Both the position numbers and the translations under genes were made by a program. A DNA stretch of 64,000 nt from an uncultured Bulleidia sp. (GTDB lineage Bacteria; Bacillota_I; Bacilli_A; Erysipelotrichales; Erysipelotrichaceae). The stretch's first letter is position 1; each line of letters opens with the position of its first letter. The stretch is taken from assembly GCA_947087645.1 (NCBI GenBank), contig CAMUDN010000009.1, positions 3,539 to 67,538 on the forward strand, written 5' to 3'. Positions 1-8,933 of the stretch are shown piece by piece. Below the pieces are notes generated by a model. The model was not told where the DNA came from. It did not search any database and was given only the letters and a program-made list of their open reading frames with translations.

Positions 1-2634
1 TTCGTTATCTCTAATGGAACAAATACAAAGTACTATTCCAACAGTACACGTTTTAACGCTATCAAGGATGTTAATGCTGCTGCCAGTGCCAAGAAAGGTA
101 AAACAAGTAATAGTTTTGAATTTACTTCCTTCTGGGCAGATGCAAACAATCGTGTCATTCCTGACCTGATTGACTTTACAAGAACATTCTTTGCAAAGCA
201 TACGATTTTAAATATCATTACCAAGTACTGCATTTTCACATCAGAAAATATGCTTATGGTAATGCGCCCATATCAGATTACGGCTACAGAGCGTATTTTG
301 AATCGTATCGAGATTGCCAATAACTACAAAAAATATGGTGATGTTGCCGGTGGTGGTTACATCTGGCATACAACAGGTTCAGGTAAGACCCTTACATCAT
401 TTAAGACGGCAAGACAAGCTTCATTACTTCCTTATATCGATAAGGTGTTGTTCGTAGTTGACCGTAAGGATTTGGACTACCAGACAATGAAGGAATATGA
501 TCGTTTTGAAAAAGGTGCAGCAAACAGCAATACCTCTACTGCTATTTTGAAAAAGCAGTTAGATGATAGTAATGCTCACATTATCATTACAACTATTCAG
601 AAACTTGCAACATTCATCAAAAAAAATAAAGAACATGAAATATATAATAAGCACGTGGTTATCATCTTTGACGAATGCCATAGAAGTCAGTTTGGTGATA
701 TGCACGCTGCCATTGTAAAAAGCTTTAAGAAATATCATCTGTTCGGCTTTACAGGAACACCAATTTTCCCGGCTAATACAGGAAGTGTCCGTAAGCCACA
801 GTTCTTTACAACCGAGCAGACTTTCGGTGACCAGCTTCATACATATACTATTGTCGATGCTATCAATGATAAGAATGTACTTCCGTTCAGAGTTGATTAT
901 GTAAAGACAATGGATATGGGTGAAGATATTGATGATGAACAGGTGTTTGATATTGCCCGTGAAAAGGCTATGATGGCACCTGAAAGAATCAAGCTTGTTA
1001 CGGAATATATCCTTAATAACTTTGATAGAAAAACCTATCGTGGTGATAAGACTTATATCTATAACACCCTTACAAACATTTCGGAAGTTGCTTCCGGCAA
1101 GAATGGTGCGGTAGAAGAAATCAAGCAGAAACAACGAGTAAGTGGATTTAACTCTATCTTTGCCGTTGCCTCTGTTCCGATGGCAAAATTATATTATCAG
1201 GAATTCAAGAAACAGATGGAGGCTGACCCTACCAAAAAACTCCGTATTGCTACTATCTATAGCTATGGTGCAAACGAAGCTGAATATGATGAAGGTACAA
1301 GCGGTATTCTTGATGAGGAAAATTCAGAAGATACATCTGCACTTGACCAGTATTCAAGGGATTTTCTTGAGGCTGCTATCAAAGATTATAACGAGATGTT
1401 CCATACGAACTACTCTACAGATAGCGACAAATTCCAGAACTATTATAAAGACGTTTCCCTTCGTATGAAGAACAAGGAACTTGATTTACTAATCGTTGTA
1501 AATATGTTCCTTACAGGCTTTGATGCCACAACCTTGAATACATTATGGGTTGATAAGAATTTGAAGATGCATGGACTCATTCAAGCATTTTCAAGAACAA
1601 ACCGAATTCTTAATTCGATTAAGACATTTGGTAACATTGTCTGCTTTAGAAATCTTCAGAAACGTGTTGATACTGCTATTTCCCTTTTTGGTGATAAGAA
1701 TGCAGGTGGTATTGTTTTAATGAAGGGCTTCAAAGATTACTACTATGGCTATGAAGGTATTGATGGCAAAATGAATCCGGGATATATAGATATGATGGCT
1801 GACCTTACATCAAAATTTCCCCTTTCAGAGCCACAGATTATAGGCGAGCAGAATCAGAAGGACTTTATATCTCTCTTTGGAGCAATCCTACGTATGAGAA
1901 ACCTTTTATCTGTATTTGATGAATTTGCAGGTAAAGAGATGATTACCGAACGTGATTTACAAGATTACCTTTGCAGATATCAGGACTTGCGTGATGAATG
2001 GAATGAAAAACGCAAGAAAGGTGAAAGCATCGATATTATTGATGATATTGTCTTTGAGGTTGAACTTATCAAGCAGATAGAAATCAATATTGATTATATC
2101 CTTATGCTTGTAAAGAAATATCATGATAGCCACTGTGAAGATAAAGAAGTCCTTGTTACAATCAAGAAAGCTATTGATGCCAGTCCTGAACTTCGTAGCA
2201 AGAAGGCTCTTATTGAAACCTTTATTGCAGGAATTAATGATGTCGAAGATGTTATGACAGAATGGCATGATTATGTAGCTGAAAAGCGTGAAGAGGAACT
2301 TGTTCAGATTATCAAAGAAGAAAAGCTGAAAGAACCTGAAACAAGAAAGTTCATAGGGAATGCCTTCCGTGATGGTGAAATTAAAACCACAGGTACAGAT
2401 ATTGATAAGCTTATGCCTCCTGTATCTCGTTTCGGTGGTGGAAAAAGAGCTATTAAAAAACAATGCGTAATTGACAAGCTGAATTCATTCTTTGAGAAGT
2501 TCTTTGGTGTTGGTGGTTCATTTACTGCAAAAGAGCCTAAGGTTTTTAATTATGCAGATATGATGACTAAGCAGCCTGCTCTTGTAGTTGCAGAGGATTC
2601 AGTTACGTACGGAAAGAAAAAGGATAGTGAGTAA
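1..2634 (+). CDS. hsdR: Type I restriction enzyme R subunit (HsdR), 5' end outside window
   Basis: The reading frame is open from base 1, so the gene starts before the window; 877 codons are visible. HsdR is the ATP-dependent translocase and nuclease of type I restriction systems, working with HsdM and HsdS. Visible codons 1-30 (FVISNGTNTKYYSNSTRF) match the end of the N-terminal HSDR nuclease domain. A helicase follows, with Walker A TGSGKT near codon 126 and the DEAD-box-like DECHRS near codon 227, then motifs such as FTGTPIF, LTGFDATTLNTLWVDK and QAFSRTNRI. An internal ATG at 250 is not the start. Codon choice (many C- and G-ending codons) differs from the genes after 3042, which suggests transfer. 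hsdM and hsdS would lie to the left and are not visible. Confidence 0.93.
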   Translation, partial: FVISNGTNTKYYSNSTRFNAIKDVNAAASAKKGKTSNSFEFTSFWADANNRVIPDLIDFTRTFFAKHTILNIITKYCIFTSENMLMVMRPYQITATERILNRIEIANNYKKYGDVAGGGYIWHTTGSGKTLTSFKTARQASLLPYIDKVLFVVDRKDLDYQTMKEYDRFEKGAANSNTSTAILKKQLDDSNAHIIITTIQKLATFIKKNKEHEIYNKHVVIIFDECHRSQFGDMHAAIVKSFKKYHLFGFTGTPIFPANTGSVRKPQFFTTEQTFGDQLHTYTIVDAINDKNVLPFRVDYVKTMDMGEDIDDEQVFDIAREKAMMAPERIKLVTEYILNNFDRKTYRGDKTYIYNTLTNISEVASGKNGAVEEIKQKQRVSGFNSIFAVASVPMAKLYYQEFKKQMEADPTKKLRIATIYSYGANEAEYDEGTSGILDEENSEDTSALDQYSRDFLEAAIKDYNEMFHTNYSTDSDKFQNYYKDVSLRMKNKELDLLIVVNMFLTGFDATTLNTLWVDKNLKMHGLIQAFSRTNRILNSIKTFGNIVCFRNLQKRVDTAISLFGDKNAGGIVLMKGFKDYYYGYEGIDGKMNPGYIDMMADLTSKFPLSEPQIIGEQNQKDFISLFGAILRMRNLLSVFDEFAGKEMITERDLQDYLCRYQDLRDEWNEKRKKGESIDIIDDIVFEVELIKQIEINIDYILMLVKKYHDSHCEDKEVLVTIKKAIDASPELRSKKALIETFIAGINDVEDVMTEWHDYVAEKREEELVQIIKEEKLKEPETRKFIGNAFRDGEIKTTGTDIDKLMPPVSRFGGGKRAIKKQCVIDKLNSFFEKFFGVGGSFTAKEPKVFNYADMMTKQPALVVAEDSVTYGKKKDSE

Positions 2635-3041
2635 ATAGATCAATTATCTGAAAACAGTATTAAAGTTACAGTCAGATGTTTAATATAGTAAAGAACAAAT
2701 TGATAATCGTAGCTACATTAAAAAACTTGATACATCAATACTGAGGAGCTTGGAACATATTTTGAAAATAAGAAAGCTACTAAAAAAGCAAAATTCAAGT
2801 ATAATGCGATCATATCAATTCTTAAATAAGCTCATATACCATTTCGACACTTGCAATATCAAAATCAAAAAAGATAACCCTACCAGAGGATTTTTACTCA
2901 AGTAGGGTTGTTTTCAGTTTGTTACCATTTGAAGCTGTCGTGCAATAATTCTTATTCAATCTTCAAGTGAATTCTGCAAAGGTATTTTTTAGCATGGTAA
3001 TTAATATTTGTTAATTTTGGTGAATAGAGTAGAATAATAGT
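2635..3041. other. Gene-free junction after hsdR
   Basis: About 400 bases without a convincing gene. The first 190 bases read like a decayed coding sequence with scattered stops. A hairpin follows at 2876-2909, and the last 100 bases are AT-rich and probably carry the promoter of the glycosyltransferase at 3042. Base composition shifts here from the hsdR style to the AT-rich style of the rest of the window. Confidence 0.5.
2876..2914 (+). terminator. Putative rho-independent terminator
   Basis: AACCCTAC (2876-2883) pairs with GTAGGGTT (2902-2909) across an 18-base loop and is followed by GTTTT. It would end hsdR transcription, although it lies 240 bases past the stop codon. Confidence 0.5.
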
Positions 3042-4523
3042 ATGTTTAAAAAGATAAAGCGATTTTTTTATTTAGGTAAAAAAATTATTTATATTTGGTT
3101 GATTCAATATCATGGTCATATACCTAAGGGAATGTGGAAACATTATTTAAAAAAATATCAAGAAGAAAAAAGAAAGTTAATTTTAGATCCAAACAATGAA
3201 ATAGAATACACAGAGTGGTGTAGTTATCAAAAAATTAATAAAGTAAATGCATATCCTTTTGAAGATTATGTTTTATTAAGTGAAAAAGGAGTTGTATTTT
3301 ATGCGGAAATGTTGGTAGCTATTCAAAAACCACAAGCAGATATTGTTTATTTTGATCATGATATTAATCGGAATGGTAAAAGAATTCATCCCTCTTTTAA
3401 ACCCGTTTTATCACCAGATACTCTTTTAGGCTTTAATTATATTGGCTATGCAGTATTAGTTAAAAAAGATTTAAAAGATGATTATCAAAAATATCATTCC
3501 TTATATCGCTGTTATTTAGAATGGTTAAGACAAGGTAAAACCTTTGAACATCAATCAGTACTATTATATGGATGTGATATATCTAATGATTTAAGTGTTG
3601 TGCCTAAATTTAGTTATGATCATCATTTACAACTTATATTACATAAATATAATGATGTTTATGTGGTCGATTATCCTGTAAGAAAAAAAGAATTAGTTAG
3701 TATTATAATACCAATGCGGGATGGTGTAAAAGATACGCAAAGATGTATTTCATCATTACTAGCTAAAACAAATTATCCTCATTATGAAATTATTATTGTT
3801 GATAATGGTTCACAAAAGGAAGAAACATTTAATTATTTTAAACAAATAGAGAATGATGATCGGGTAAATATATTCCCTTGTGATATACCATTTAATTTTG
3901 CTAAGCTGAATAACCTAGCAGCTAAAAAAGCAAAAGGAAAATATCTGTTATTTCTAAATAATGATACCGAAATTATGCAATCTGATTGGCTTCTTAAAAT
4001 GGTTGGATATGCTCAACAAAAGTGGATTGGTTCAGTTGGCTGCACGTTGTTATATCCTGATACATCTTATCAACATGCTGGTGTGATTGCTGGTAAAGGA
4101 GGTATTGCAGCCCATCGCTATTATCGCCAAAAACAAGATATAAAGGCTTATGATTATCAGCTTTTATGTTCGGAAGATGTAGTTGCTTGTACAGCAGCTT
4201 GTTTACTTGTAAAAACAGAAGTTTTTCAACAAGTAAATGGTTTTAATGAAAACTTAGCAGTTAATTATAATGATGTTGATTTTGCTTTTCGTTTATTAGA
4301 AAAAGGATATTATAATGTTTATTTACCACAAGTGAAATTAATTCATCATGAATCAAAGAGTCGTGGTATTGATCAAACAGAGGTTGGTATTAAACGATAT
4401 AAAAAAGAAATGCAATATATGAAAGACAATTGGTCGAAGTATTTAAATGATGATCCCTTCTATGCCAAAGAATGGGATAAATCATGTGATTATAAATTAG
4501 TTATTTTTCAATCACATAAGTAA
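3042..4523 (+). CDS. Family 2 glycosyltransferase
   Basis: 493 residues. Residues about 220-330 carry the GT-A signature of family GT2: VSIIIPMRDG, then YEIIIVDNGS, then YLLFLNNDTEI with the metal-binding NDT. The later NDVDFAFRLLEKGY and LIHHESKSRG are typical of rhamnan or O-antigen glycosyltransferases. The first 200 residues resemble a second, reduced GT2-like domain (IVYFDHDIN, SFKPVLSPDTLLGFNYIGYAVL), an arrangement common in two-domain surface-polysaccharide transferases. It lies 35 bases before rmlA, so a role in adding rhamnose or another sugar to a surface polymer is likely. The acceptor is unknown. No membrane segment is evident. Confidence 0.85.
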   Translation: MFKKIKRFFYLGKKIIYIWLIQYHGHIPKGMWKHYLKKYQEEKRKLILDPNNEIEYTEWCSYQKINKVNAYPFEDYVLLSEKGVVFYAEMLVAIQKPQADIVYFDHDINRNGKRIHPSFKPVLSPDTLLGFNYIGYAVLVKKDLKDDYQKYHSLYRCYLEWLRQGKTFEHQSVLLYGCDISNDLSVVPKFSYDHHLQLILHKYNDVYVVDYPVRKKELVSIIIPMRDGVKDTQRCISSLLAKTNYPHYEIIIVDNGSQKEETFNYFKQIENDDRVNIFPCDIPFNFAKLNNLAAKKAKGKYLLFLNNDTEIMQSDWLLKMVGYAQQKWIGSVGCTLLYPDTSYQHAGVIAGKGGIAAHRYYRQKQDIKAYDYQLLCSEDVVACTAACLLVKTEVFQQVNGFNENLAVNYNDVDFAFRLLEKGYYNVYLPQVKLIHHESKSRGIDQTEVGIKRYKKEMQYMKDNWSKYLNDDPFYAKEWDKSCDYKLVIFQSHK

Positions 4524-4558
4524 ATGTTAAAATAGAAAAGAAACAAGGAGAATAAATA

Positions 4559-5476
4559 ATGAAAGGTATTATTTTGGCAGGTGGTTCAGGAACTCGCCTA
4601 TATCCTTTAACTAGGGTTACTAGTAAGCAATTATTACCAGTATATGATAAACCAATGATTTTTTATCCTATCAGTACATTGATGCTGGCTGGTATTCGTG
4701 AAATATTAATCATCTCTACGCCGAGTGATTTACCTAATTTTGTCAAGTTATTAGGTGATGGATCACAATTTGGCTTAAGTTTTGCATATAAAGTACAAGA
4801 AAAACCAAATGGATTAGCGCAAGCTTTTATACTTGGTGAAGAGTTTTTAGCAGGTGATACAGCTTGTTTAGTATTAGGTGATAATATTTTCTATGGTAAT
4901 CATTTTGGTCGAATGTTAAAAGAAGCAGTACATAATATTTCTCAAAAAGGTGGCGCAACTGTTTTTGGCAAATATGTAAATGATCCAGAACGTTTTGGTA
5001 TTGCGGAATTTGATGATACGGGGAAAGTTATATCACTTGTTGAAAAGCCACGTCAGCCAAAGTCAAATTATGCAGTAGTGGGTTTATATTTTTATGATAG
5101 TCATGTTTGTGAATATGCTAAGAAATTACAGCCATCAGCCCGTGGTGAATATGAAATTACGGACTTAAATAAAATTTATTTAGCGCAGGGACAATTAGAT
5201 TTACAAGTTTTAGGCCGTGGTTTTTCGTGGGTTGATACAGGCACAATGGAAGCAATGGCGGAAGCGACCAATTATGTTCGCTCCATTGAACACATTCAAG
5301 GTATTCGCATTTCTGTACCTGAAGAAATTGCTTATTATAATGGCTGGATCAGTGAAAAAGAAGTACTGCAAGCAGCTTTAGAATATGGCCATTCACCTTA
5401 TGGCGAATATTTAAAACATGTAGTTAAGGGAAATGCTCAGAAATTAATTCAAAAACAAGGAGAAAATAAGATATGA
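4559..5476 (+). CDS. rmlA: Glucose-1-phosphate thymidylyltransferase
   Basis: 305 residues, the usual RmlA length. It makes dTDP-glucose from glucose-1-phosphate and dTTP, the first step to dTDP-L-rhamnose. The nucleotide-binding loop GGSGTRLYPLT is at residues 8-18, and QEKPNGLAQAF, LGDNIFYG and the metal/sugar region GFSWVDTGTMEAM follow. An AAGGAG ribosome site precedes the ATG. Its TGA stop overlaps the ATG of rmlB (ATGA), showing translational coupling. It is one of the few genes here that end in TGA. It is first of the rmlA-B-D-C operon. Confidence 0.97.
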   Translation: MKGIILAGGSGTRLYPLTRVTSKQLLPVYDKPMIFYPISTLMLAGIREILIISTPSDLPNFVKLLGDGSQFGLSFAYKVQEKPNGLAQAFILGEEFLAGDTACLVLGDNIFYGNHFGRMLKEAVHNISQKGGATVFGKYVNDPERFGIAEFDDTGKVISLVEKPRQPKSNYAVVGLYFYDSHVCEYAKKLQPSARGEYEITDLNKIYLAQGQLDLQVLGRGFSWVDTGTMEAMAEATNYVRSIEHIQGIRISVPEEIAYYNGWISEKEVLQAALEYGHSPYGEYLKHVVKGNAQKLIQKQGENKI

Positions 5477-6492
5477 AAATAGTTGTTACAGGGGGAGCAG
5501 GATTTATTGGTTCAAATTTTATTTTTTATATGTTAAAAAACCATCCCCAAGATCGTATTATTTGTTTGGATAAATTGACTTATGCTGGTAATTTATCTAC
5601 TTTAGAACCAGTTATGAAAAATCCTAATTTTCGTTTTGTGAAAGGCGATATTTGTGATCGCAAGGCTATTGATCAATTATTTCAGGAAGAACATCCGGAG
5701 ATAATAGTTAATTTTGCTGCTGAATCACATGTTGATCGTTCAATTGAAGATCCGGAAGTATTCTTACGAACTAATATTTTAGGTACAGCTGTGTTAATGG
5801 ATGCTTGTCGTAAATATGGCATTAAACGTTTTCATCAGGTTTCAACAGATGAAGTATATGGTGATTTACCATTAGATAAGCCAAATTTATTTTTTACTGA
5901 AAATACTCCTTTACATACTTCTTCACCATATAGTTCATCAAAGGCAAGTGCTGATTTATTAGTAATGGCATATTATCGTACTTATGGTTTACCTATTACA
6001 ATTAGTCGTTGCTCAAATAATTATGGACCATATCAATTTCCAGAAAAATTAATTCCTTTAATGATTATTCGTGCTTTAGATAATGAATCTTTACCAGTAT
6101 ATGGAGAAGGAATTAATGTTCGTGACTGGCTATATGTTGATGATCATTGTAAAGCAATAGACTTAATTATACGTAATGGTCACATTGGTGAAGTTTATAA
6201 TGTTGGTGGTCATAATGAAATGCGGAATATTGATATTGTTAAATTAATACTACAAGAATTACATAAACCTGAAAGTTTAATTCAACATGTAGGTGATCGT
6301 AAAGGTCATGATATGCGTTATGCGATTGATCCATCAAAGATTCATCATGACTTGGGTTGGCTACCGGAAACAAAATTTGCCGATGGAATTAAAAAAACCA
6401 TTCGTTGGAATTTAGATAATAAGGCTTGGTGGGAACCAATTATATCAGGTGAATATCAAAATTATTATGAGAAAATGTATAAGAATAGATAG
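5473..6492 (+). CDS. rmlB: dTDP-glucose 4,6-dehydratase
   Basis: 339 residues. This extended short-chain dehydrogenase makes dTDP-4-keto-6-deoxyglucose, the second rhamnose step. The Rossmann motif GGAGFIGSNF is at residues 7-16. STDEVYGD carries the catalytic Thr-Asp-Glu, and YSSSKASAD gives the YxxxK pair. NNYGPYQFPEKLIPL and VGDRKGHDMRYAID are further RmlB hallmarks. It overlaps rmlA by four bases and is followed after eight bases by rmlD. Confidence 0.97.
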   Translation: MKIVVTGGAGFIGSNFIFYMLKNHPQDRIICLDKLTYAGNLSTLEPVMKNPNFRFVKGDICDRKAIDQLFQEEHPEIIVNFAAESHVDRSIEDPEVFLRTNILGTAVLMDACRKYGIKRFHQVSTDEVYGDLPLDKPNLFFTENTPLHTSSPYSSSKASADLLVMAYYRTYGLPITISRCSNNYGPYQFPEKLIPLMIIRALDNESLPVYGEGINVRDWLYVDDHCKAIDLIIRNGHIGEVYNVGGHNEMRNIDIVKLILQELHKPESLIQHVGDRKGHDMRYAIDPSKIHHDLGWLPETKFADGIKKTIRWNLDNKAWWEPIISGEYQNYYEKMYKNR

Positions 6493-6500
6493 GTGAAGTA

Positions 6501-7409
6501 ATGAAAGTTTTGGTAACGGGTGTTAATGGACAATTAGGCCATGATGTCATGAATGAATTGGCAAAACGCAATTATAAAGCAATTGGTAGTGATTTAACTA
6601 AGCAATATGCAGGTATTATGGATGATACGGCAGTTACACGTGCGGAATATTATGCTTTAGATATTACGGATAGTAAAGCTGTTCAAAGTGTTTTAAGTGC
6701 GGTCAAGCCAGATGCGGTAGTACATTGTGCAGCTTGGACAGCAGTTGATATGGCTGAAGATGATGATAAAGTATCACTAGTTTATAAAGTTAATGCTGAA
6801 GGTACACGCAATATAGCATTAGCGTGTAAAGAACTTGACTGTAAGTTAATTTACCTTTCTACAGACTATGTTTTTGATGGCAAAGGAGATCAACCTTGGG
6901 ATCCTGATTGTAAATCATATCAGCCATTAAATGTTTATGGTCAAACAAAATTAGCCGGAGAATTAGCAATTGCTGAAATATTAAAGAAATTTTTTATTGT
7001 GCGTATTGCATGGGTATTTGGTAAAAATGGAAATAATTTTATCAAAACGATGTTGAAGGTGGCTAAAAATCATCATGTTTTAAGAGTTGTTAATGATCAA
7101 ATAGGAACACCAACATATACTTTTGATTTAGCACGTTTGTTAGTTGATATGTTGACAACAGATAAATATGGTTATTATCATGCAACAAACGAAGGTGGTT
7201 ATATCTCGTGGTATGAATTTGCCAAAGAGATATTTAAACAAGCTGGTTTAGATAATGAAGTTATACCCGTAACGAGTGCTGAATATGGTTTATCAAAGGC
7301 AAAAAGACCTTTTAATTCACGGCTTGATAAAACAAAATTAATTAAAAATGGTTTTCAACCTTTACCAGATTGGCGAGATGCTTTAGCACGTTATTTAAAG
7401 GAGATGTAG
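6501..7409 (+). CDS. rmlD: dTDP-4-dehydrorhamnose reductase
   Basis: 302 residues. NAD(P)H-dependent reductase for the last step to dTDP-L-rhamnose. It shows GVNGQLGHDV at the N-terminus, the STDYVFDGKGDQPW signature and YGQTKLAGE with the YxxxK catalytic pair. The order A-B-D-C places it before the epimerase, and one base separates it from rmlC. It ends with TAG. Function is secure from the motifs and operon. Confidence 0.96.
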   Translation: MKVLVTGVNGQLGHDVMNELAKRNYKAIGSDLTKQYAGIMDDTAVTRAEYYALDITDSKAVQSVLSAVKPDAVVHCAAWTAVDMAEDDDKVSLVYKVNAEGTRNIALACKELDCKLIYLSTDYVFDGKGDQPWDPDCKSYQPLNVYGQTKLAGELAIAEILKKFFIVRIAWVFGKNGNNFIKTMLKVAKNHHVLRVVNDQIGTPTYTFDLARLLVDMLTTDKYGYYHATNEGGYISWYEFAKEIFKQAGLDNEVIPVTSAEYGLSKAKRPFNSRLDKTKLIKNGFQPLPDWRDALARYLKEM

Positions 7410-7410
7410 A

Positions 7411-8013
7411 ATGGGACAAATTAAAGTAGAAAAAAATATCCAAGGAATCGAAGGCCTTTGTGTTATTCAACCAACTGTTTATGGTGATGAAAGAGGATAT
7501 TTTATGGAAACTTATTCGCAAAAAGATATGGCTGAAGCAGGTATCAATGAAATCTTTGTACAAGATAATCAATCATCATCTAAAAAAGGTGTACTACGTG
7601 GTTTACATTTTCAAATTAAATTTCCACAAGCTAAATTAGTACGAGTTGTTAAAGGTGAAGTTTTTGATGTTGCAGTTGATTTGCGAAAGGATAGTAAAAC
7701 CTTTGGTAAATGGTATGGTCTTTGTTTGAGTGCGGAAAATAAAACGCAATTCTTTATTCCAAGAGGATTTGCACATGGCTTTTTAGTACTTAGTGATGAA
7801 GCTGAATTTTGTTATAAGGTAACTGATTTTTATCATCCTGGTGATGAAGGTGGCTTAGCTTTTAATGATCCTAAGATAGGTATTGTTTGGCCACAATTAG
7901 TAACTAATGTACAATCAAAAGAAGGACAATATCAAATGATTGATGGTACATATTTAAATATTAATCAGCGTGATCTAAACTGGCAAAGTCTTGATGAAAC
8001 ATTTCATTTCTAA
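7411..8013 (+). CDS. rmlC: dTDP-4-dehydrorhamnose 3,5-epimerase
   Basis: 200 residues, cupin fold. It epimerises dTDP-4-keto-6-deoxyglucose at C3 and C5. Visible signatures are DERGYFMETYSQ, RGLHFQIKFPQAKLVRV with the catalytic His, DLRKDSKTFGKW, IPRGFAHGFLVLSD and EGGLAFNDPKIGIVWP. It is the last gene of the rhamnose operon and is followed immediately by a strong terminator. Confidence 0.96.
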   Translation: MGQIKVEKNIQGIEGLCVIQPTVYGDERGYFMETYSQKDMAEAGINEIFVQDNQSSSKKGVLRGLHFQIKFPQAKLVRVVKGEVFDVAVDLRKDSKTFGKWYGLCLSAENKTQFFIPRGFAHGFLVLSDEAEFCYKVTDFYHPGDEGGLAFNDPKIGIVWPQLVTNVQSKEGQYQMIDGTYLNINQRDLNWQSLDETFHF

Positions 8014-8040
8014 AAAACTATGAGAAAATCATAGTTTTTT
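8012..8040 (+). terminator. Rho-independent terminator after rmlC
   Basis: AAAAAACTATGA and TCATAGTTTTTT form a perfect 12-bp stem with a five-base loop and a T-run, starting in the rmlC stop codon. It separates the rhamnose operon from the dlt-like locus. Confidence 0.9.
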
Positions 8041-8076
8041 AAAAATGATAGTTTATTTTTAGATATAATTGGAGTT

Positions 8077-8931
8077 ATGATGACAAATAAACATTTAAGT
8101 TCTTTTAAGAAAGCATCTATTTTTATTGTGAGCTTTTTTCTTTTGATATATATATTCGGTTTACCATTTCAAGGATTAAGTAAATATGGTTATGAATATA
8201 TCCATACCTTGCCACGATTATTATTACTTGATAAGCAAAAGGATAATACTTGTGATTATTTTTTTGTTGGTAATAGTTTAGCTTGGGCCGGATATAGTCC
8301 TATATATTATGAACAGGATATTGGTTATAAAGGATTTAACTTGGCAACTTCTGGTCAACCACCAATAGATAGTTATTTTATTTTAAAAAAAGCTTTGACT
8401 AAACAAAAACCAAAAGTTGTTGTTTTAGAAATTAATGGTTTTTTTAATCATGCTTTTGATTGGAGAGAAATGATCTTTTCTATTTTTCCTTTATTTAATT
8501 ATCATGCCATGTATCGTTTTCCAATTAAGGCAGATGATAACCCTCTTTTAGGTTTTAATGGTTCTTCTATTGTTGTTCCATATACAAAGCCATTAAAACA
8601 TTTTAATATTTATTCTTTTTTTCATATAGAAAATTTAAATATTTATTATTTAAATAAAATAAAAGATCTTTGTGATAACTTTCATATTAAATTGATATTA
8701 GTTAGTACACCATCTATCATGCAATGGTGTAAAAAGGAACATGATTTAGGTCAAAAATGGACTAAACAAGCACAAGTTTCTTTTTATGATTTTAATTTAA
8801 TGCAACAAGAATTAAATATTGATTGGGCTTTAGATTCACGTGATGGCGGAGATCATTTAAATTTAAATGGGGAAGCTAAAGTGCGTAAGTTTTTAGCACC
8901 AATTTTAAAGAAAACAATAGAGAGTAGGTAA
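8077..8931 (+). CDS. Membrane-anchored SGNH/DltD-like protein
   Basis: 284 residues. One N-terminal membrane segment (residues about 12-32) and an extracytoplasmic SGNH-hydrolase-like domain: FVGNSLAW with a candidate nucleophile Ser, NLATSGQPPIDSY, VVVLEINGFFNH, and the C-terminal SRDGGDHLNLNG with the Asp-x-x-His pair. DltD proteins have this layout but are usually about 400 residues; this one is clearly shorter. It is two bases from the MBOAT gene and is first in the dlt-like locus. By analogy with DltD or AlgJ/AlgX partners it would work outside the cell in acyl transfer to a polymer. The substrate is unknown. Confidence 0.75.
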   Translation: MMTNKHLSSFKKASIFIVSFFLLIYIFGLPFQGLSKYGYEYIHTLPRLLLLDKQKDNTCDYFFVGNSLAWAGYSPIYYEQDIGYKGFNLATSGQPPIDSYFILKKALTKQKPKVVVLEINGFFNHAFDWREMIFSIFPLFNYHAMYRFPIKADDNPLLGFNGSSIVVPYTKPLKHFNIYSFFHIENLNIYYLNKIKDLCDNFHIKLILVSTPSIMQWCKKEHDLGQKWTKQAQVSFYDFNLMQQELNIDWALDSRDGGDHLNLNGEAKVRKFLAPILKKTIESR

Positions 8932-8933
8932 AA

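Noticed and set aside
559..1134. Long open frame opposite hsdR
   Set aside because: It is antisense to a strongly conserved helicase, has no ribosome site and gives no recognisable protein. Other frames opposite or inside rmlA-C, copA, rplA and similar genes were dropped for the same reason.
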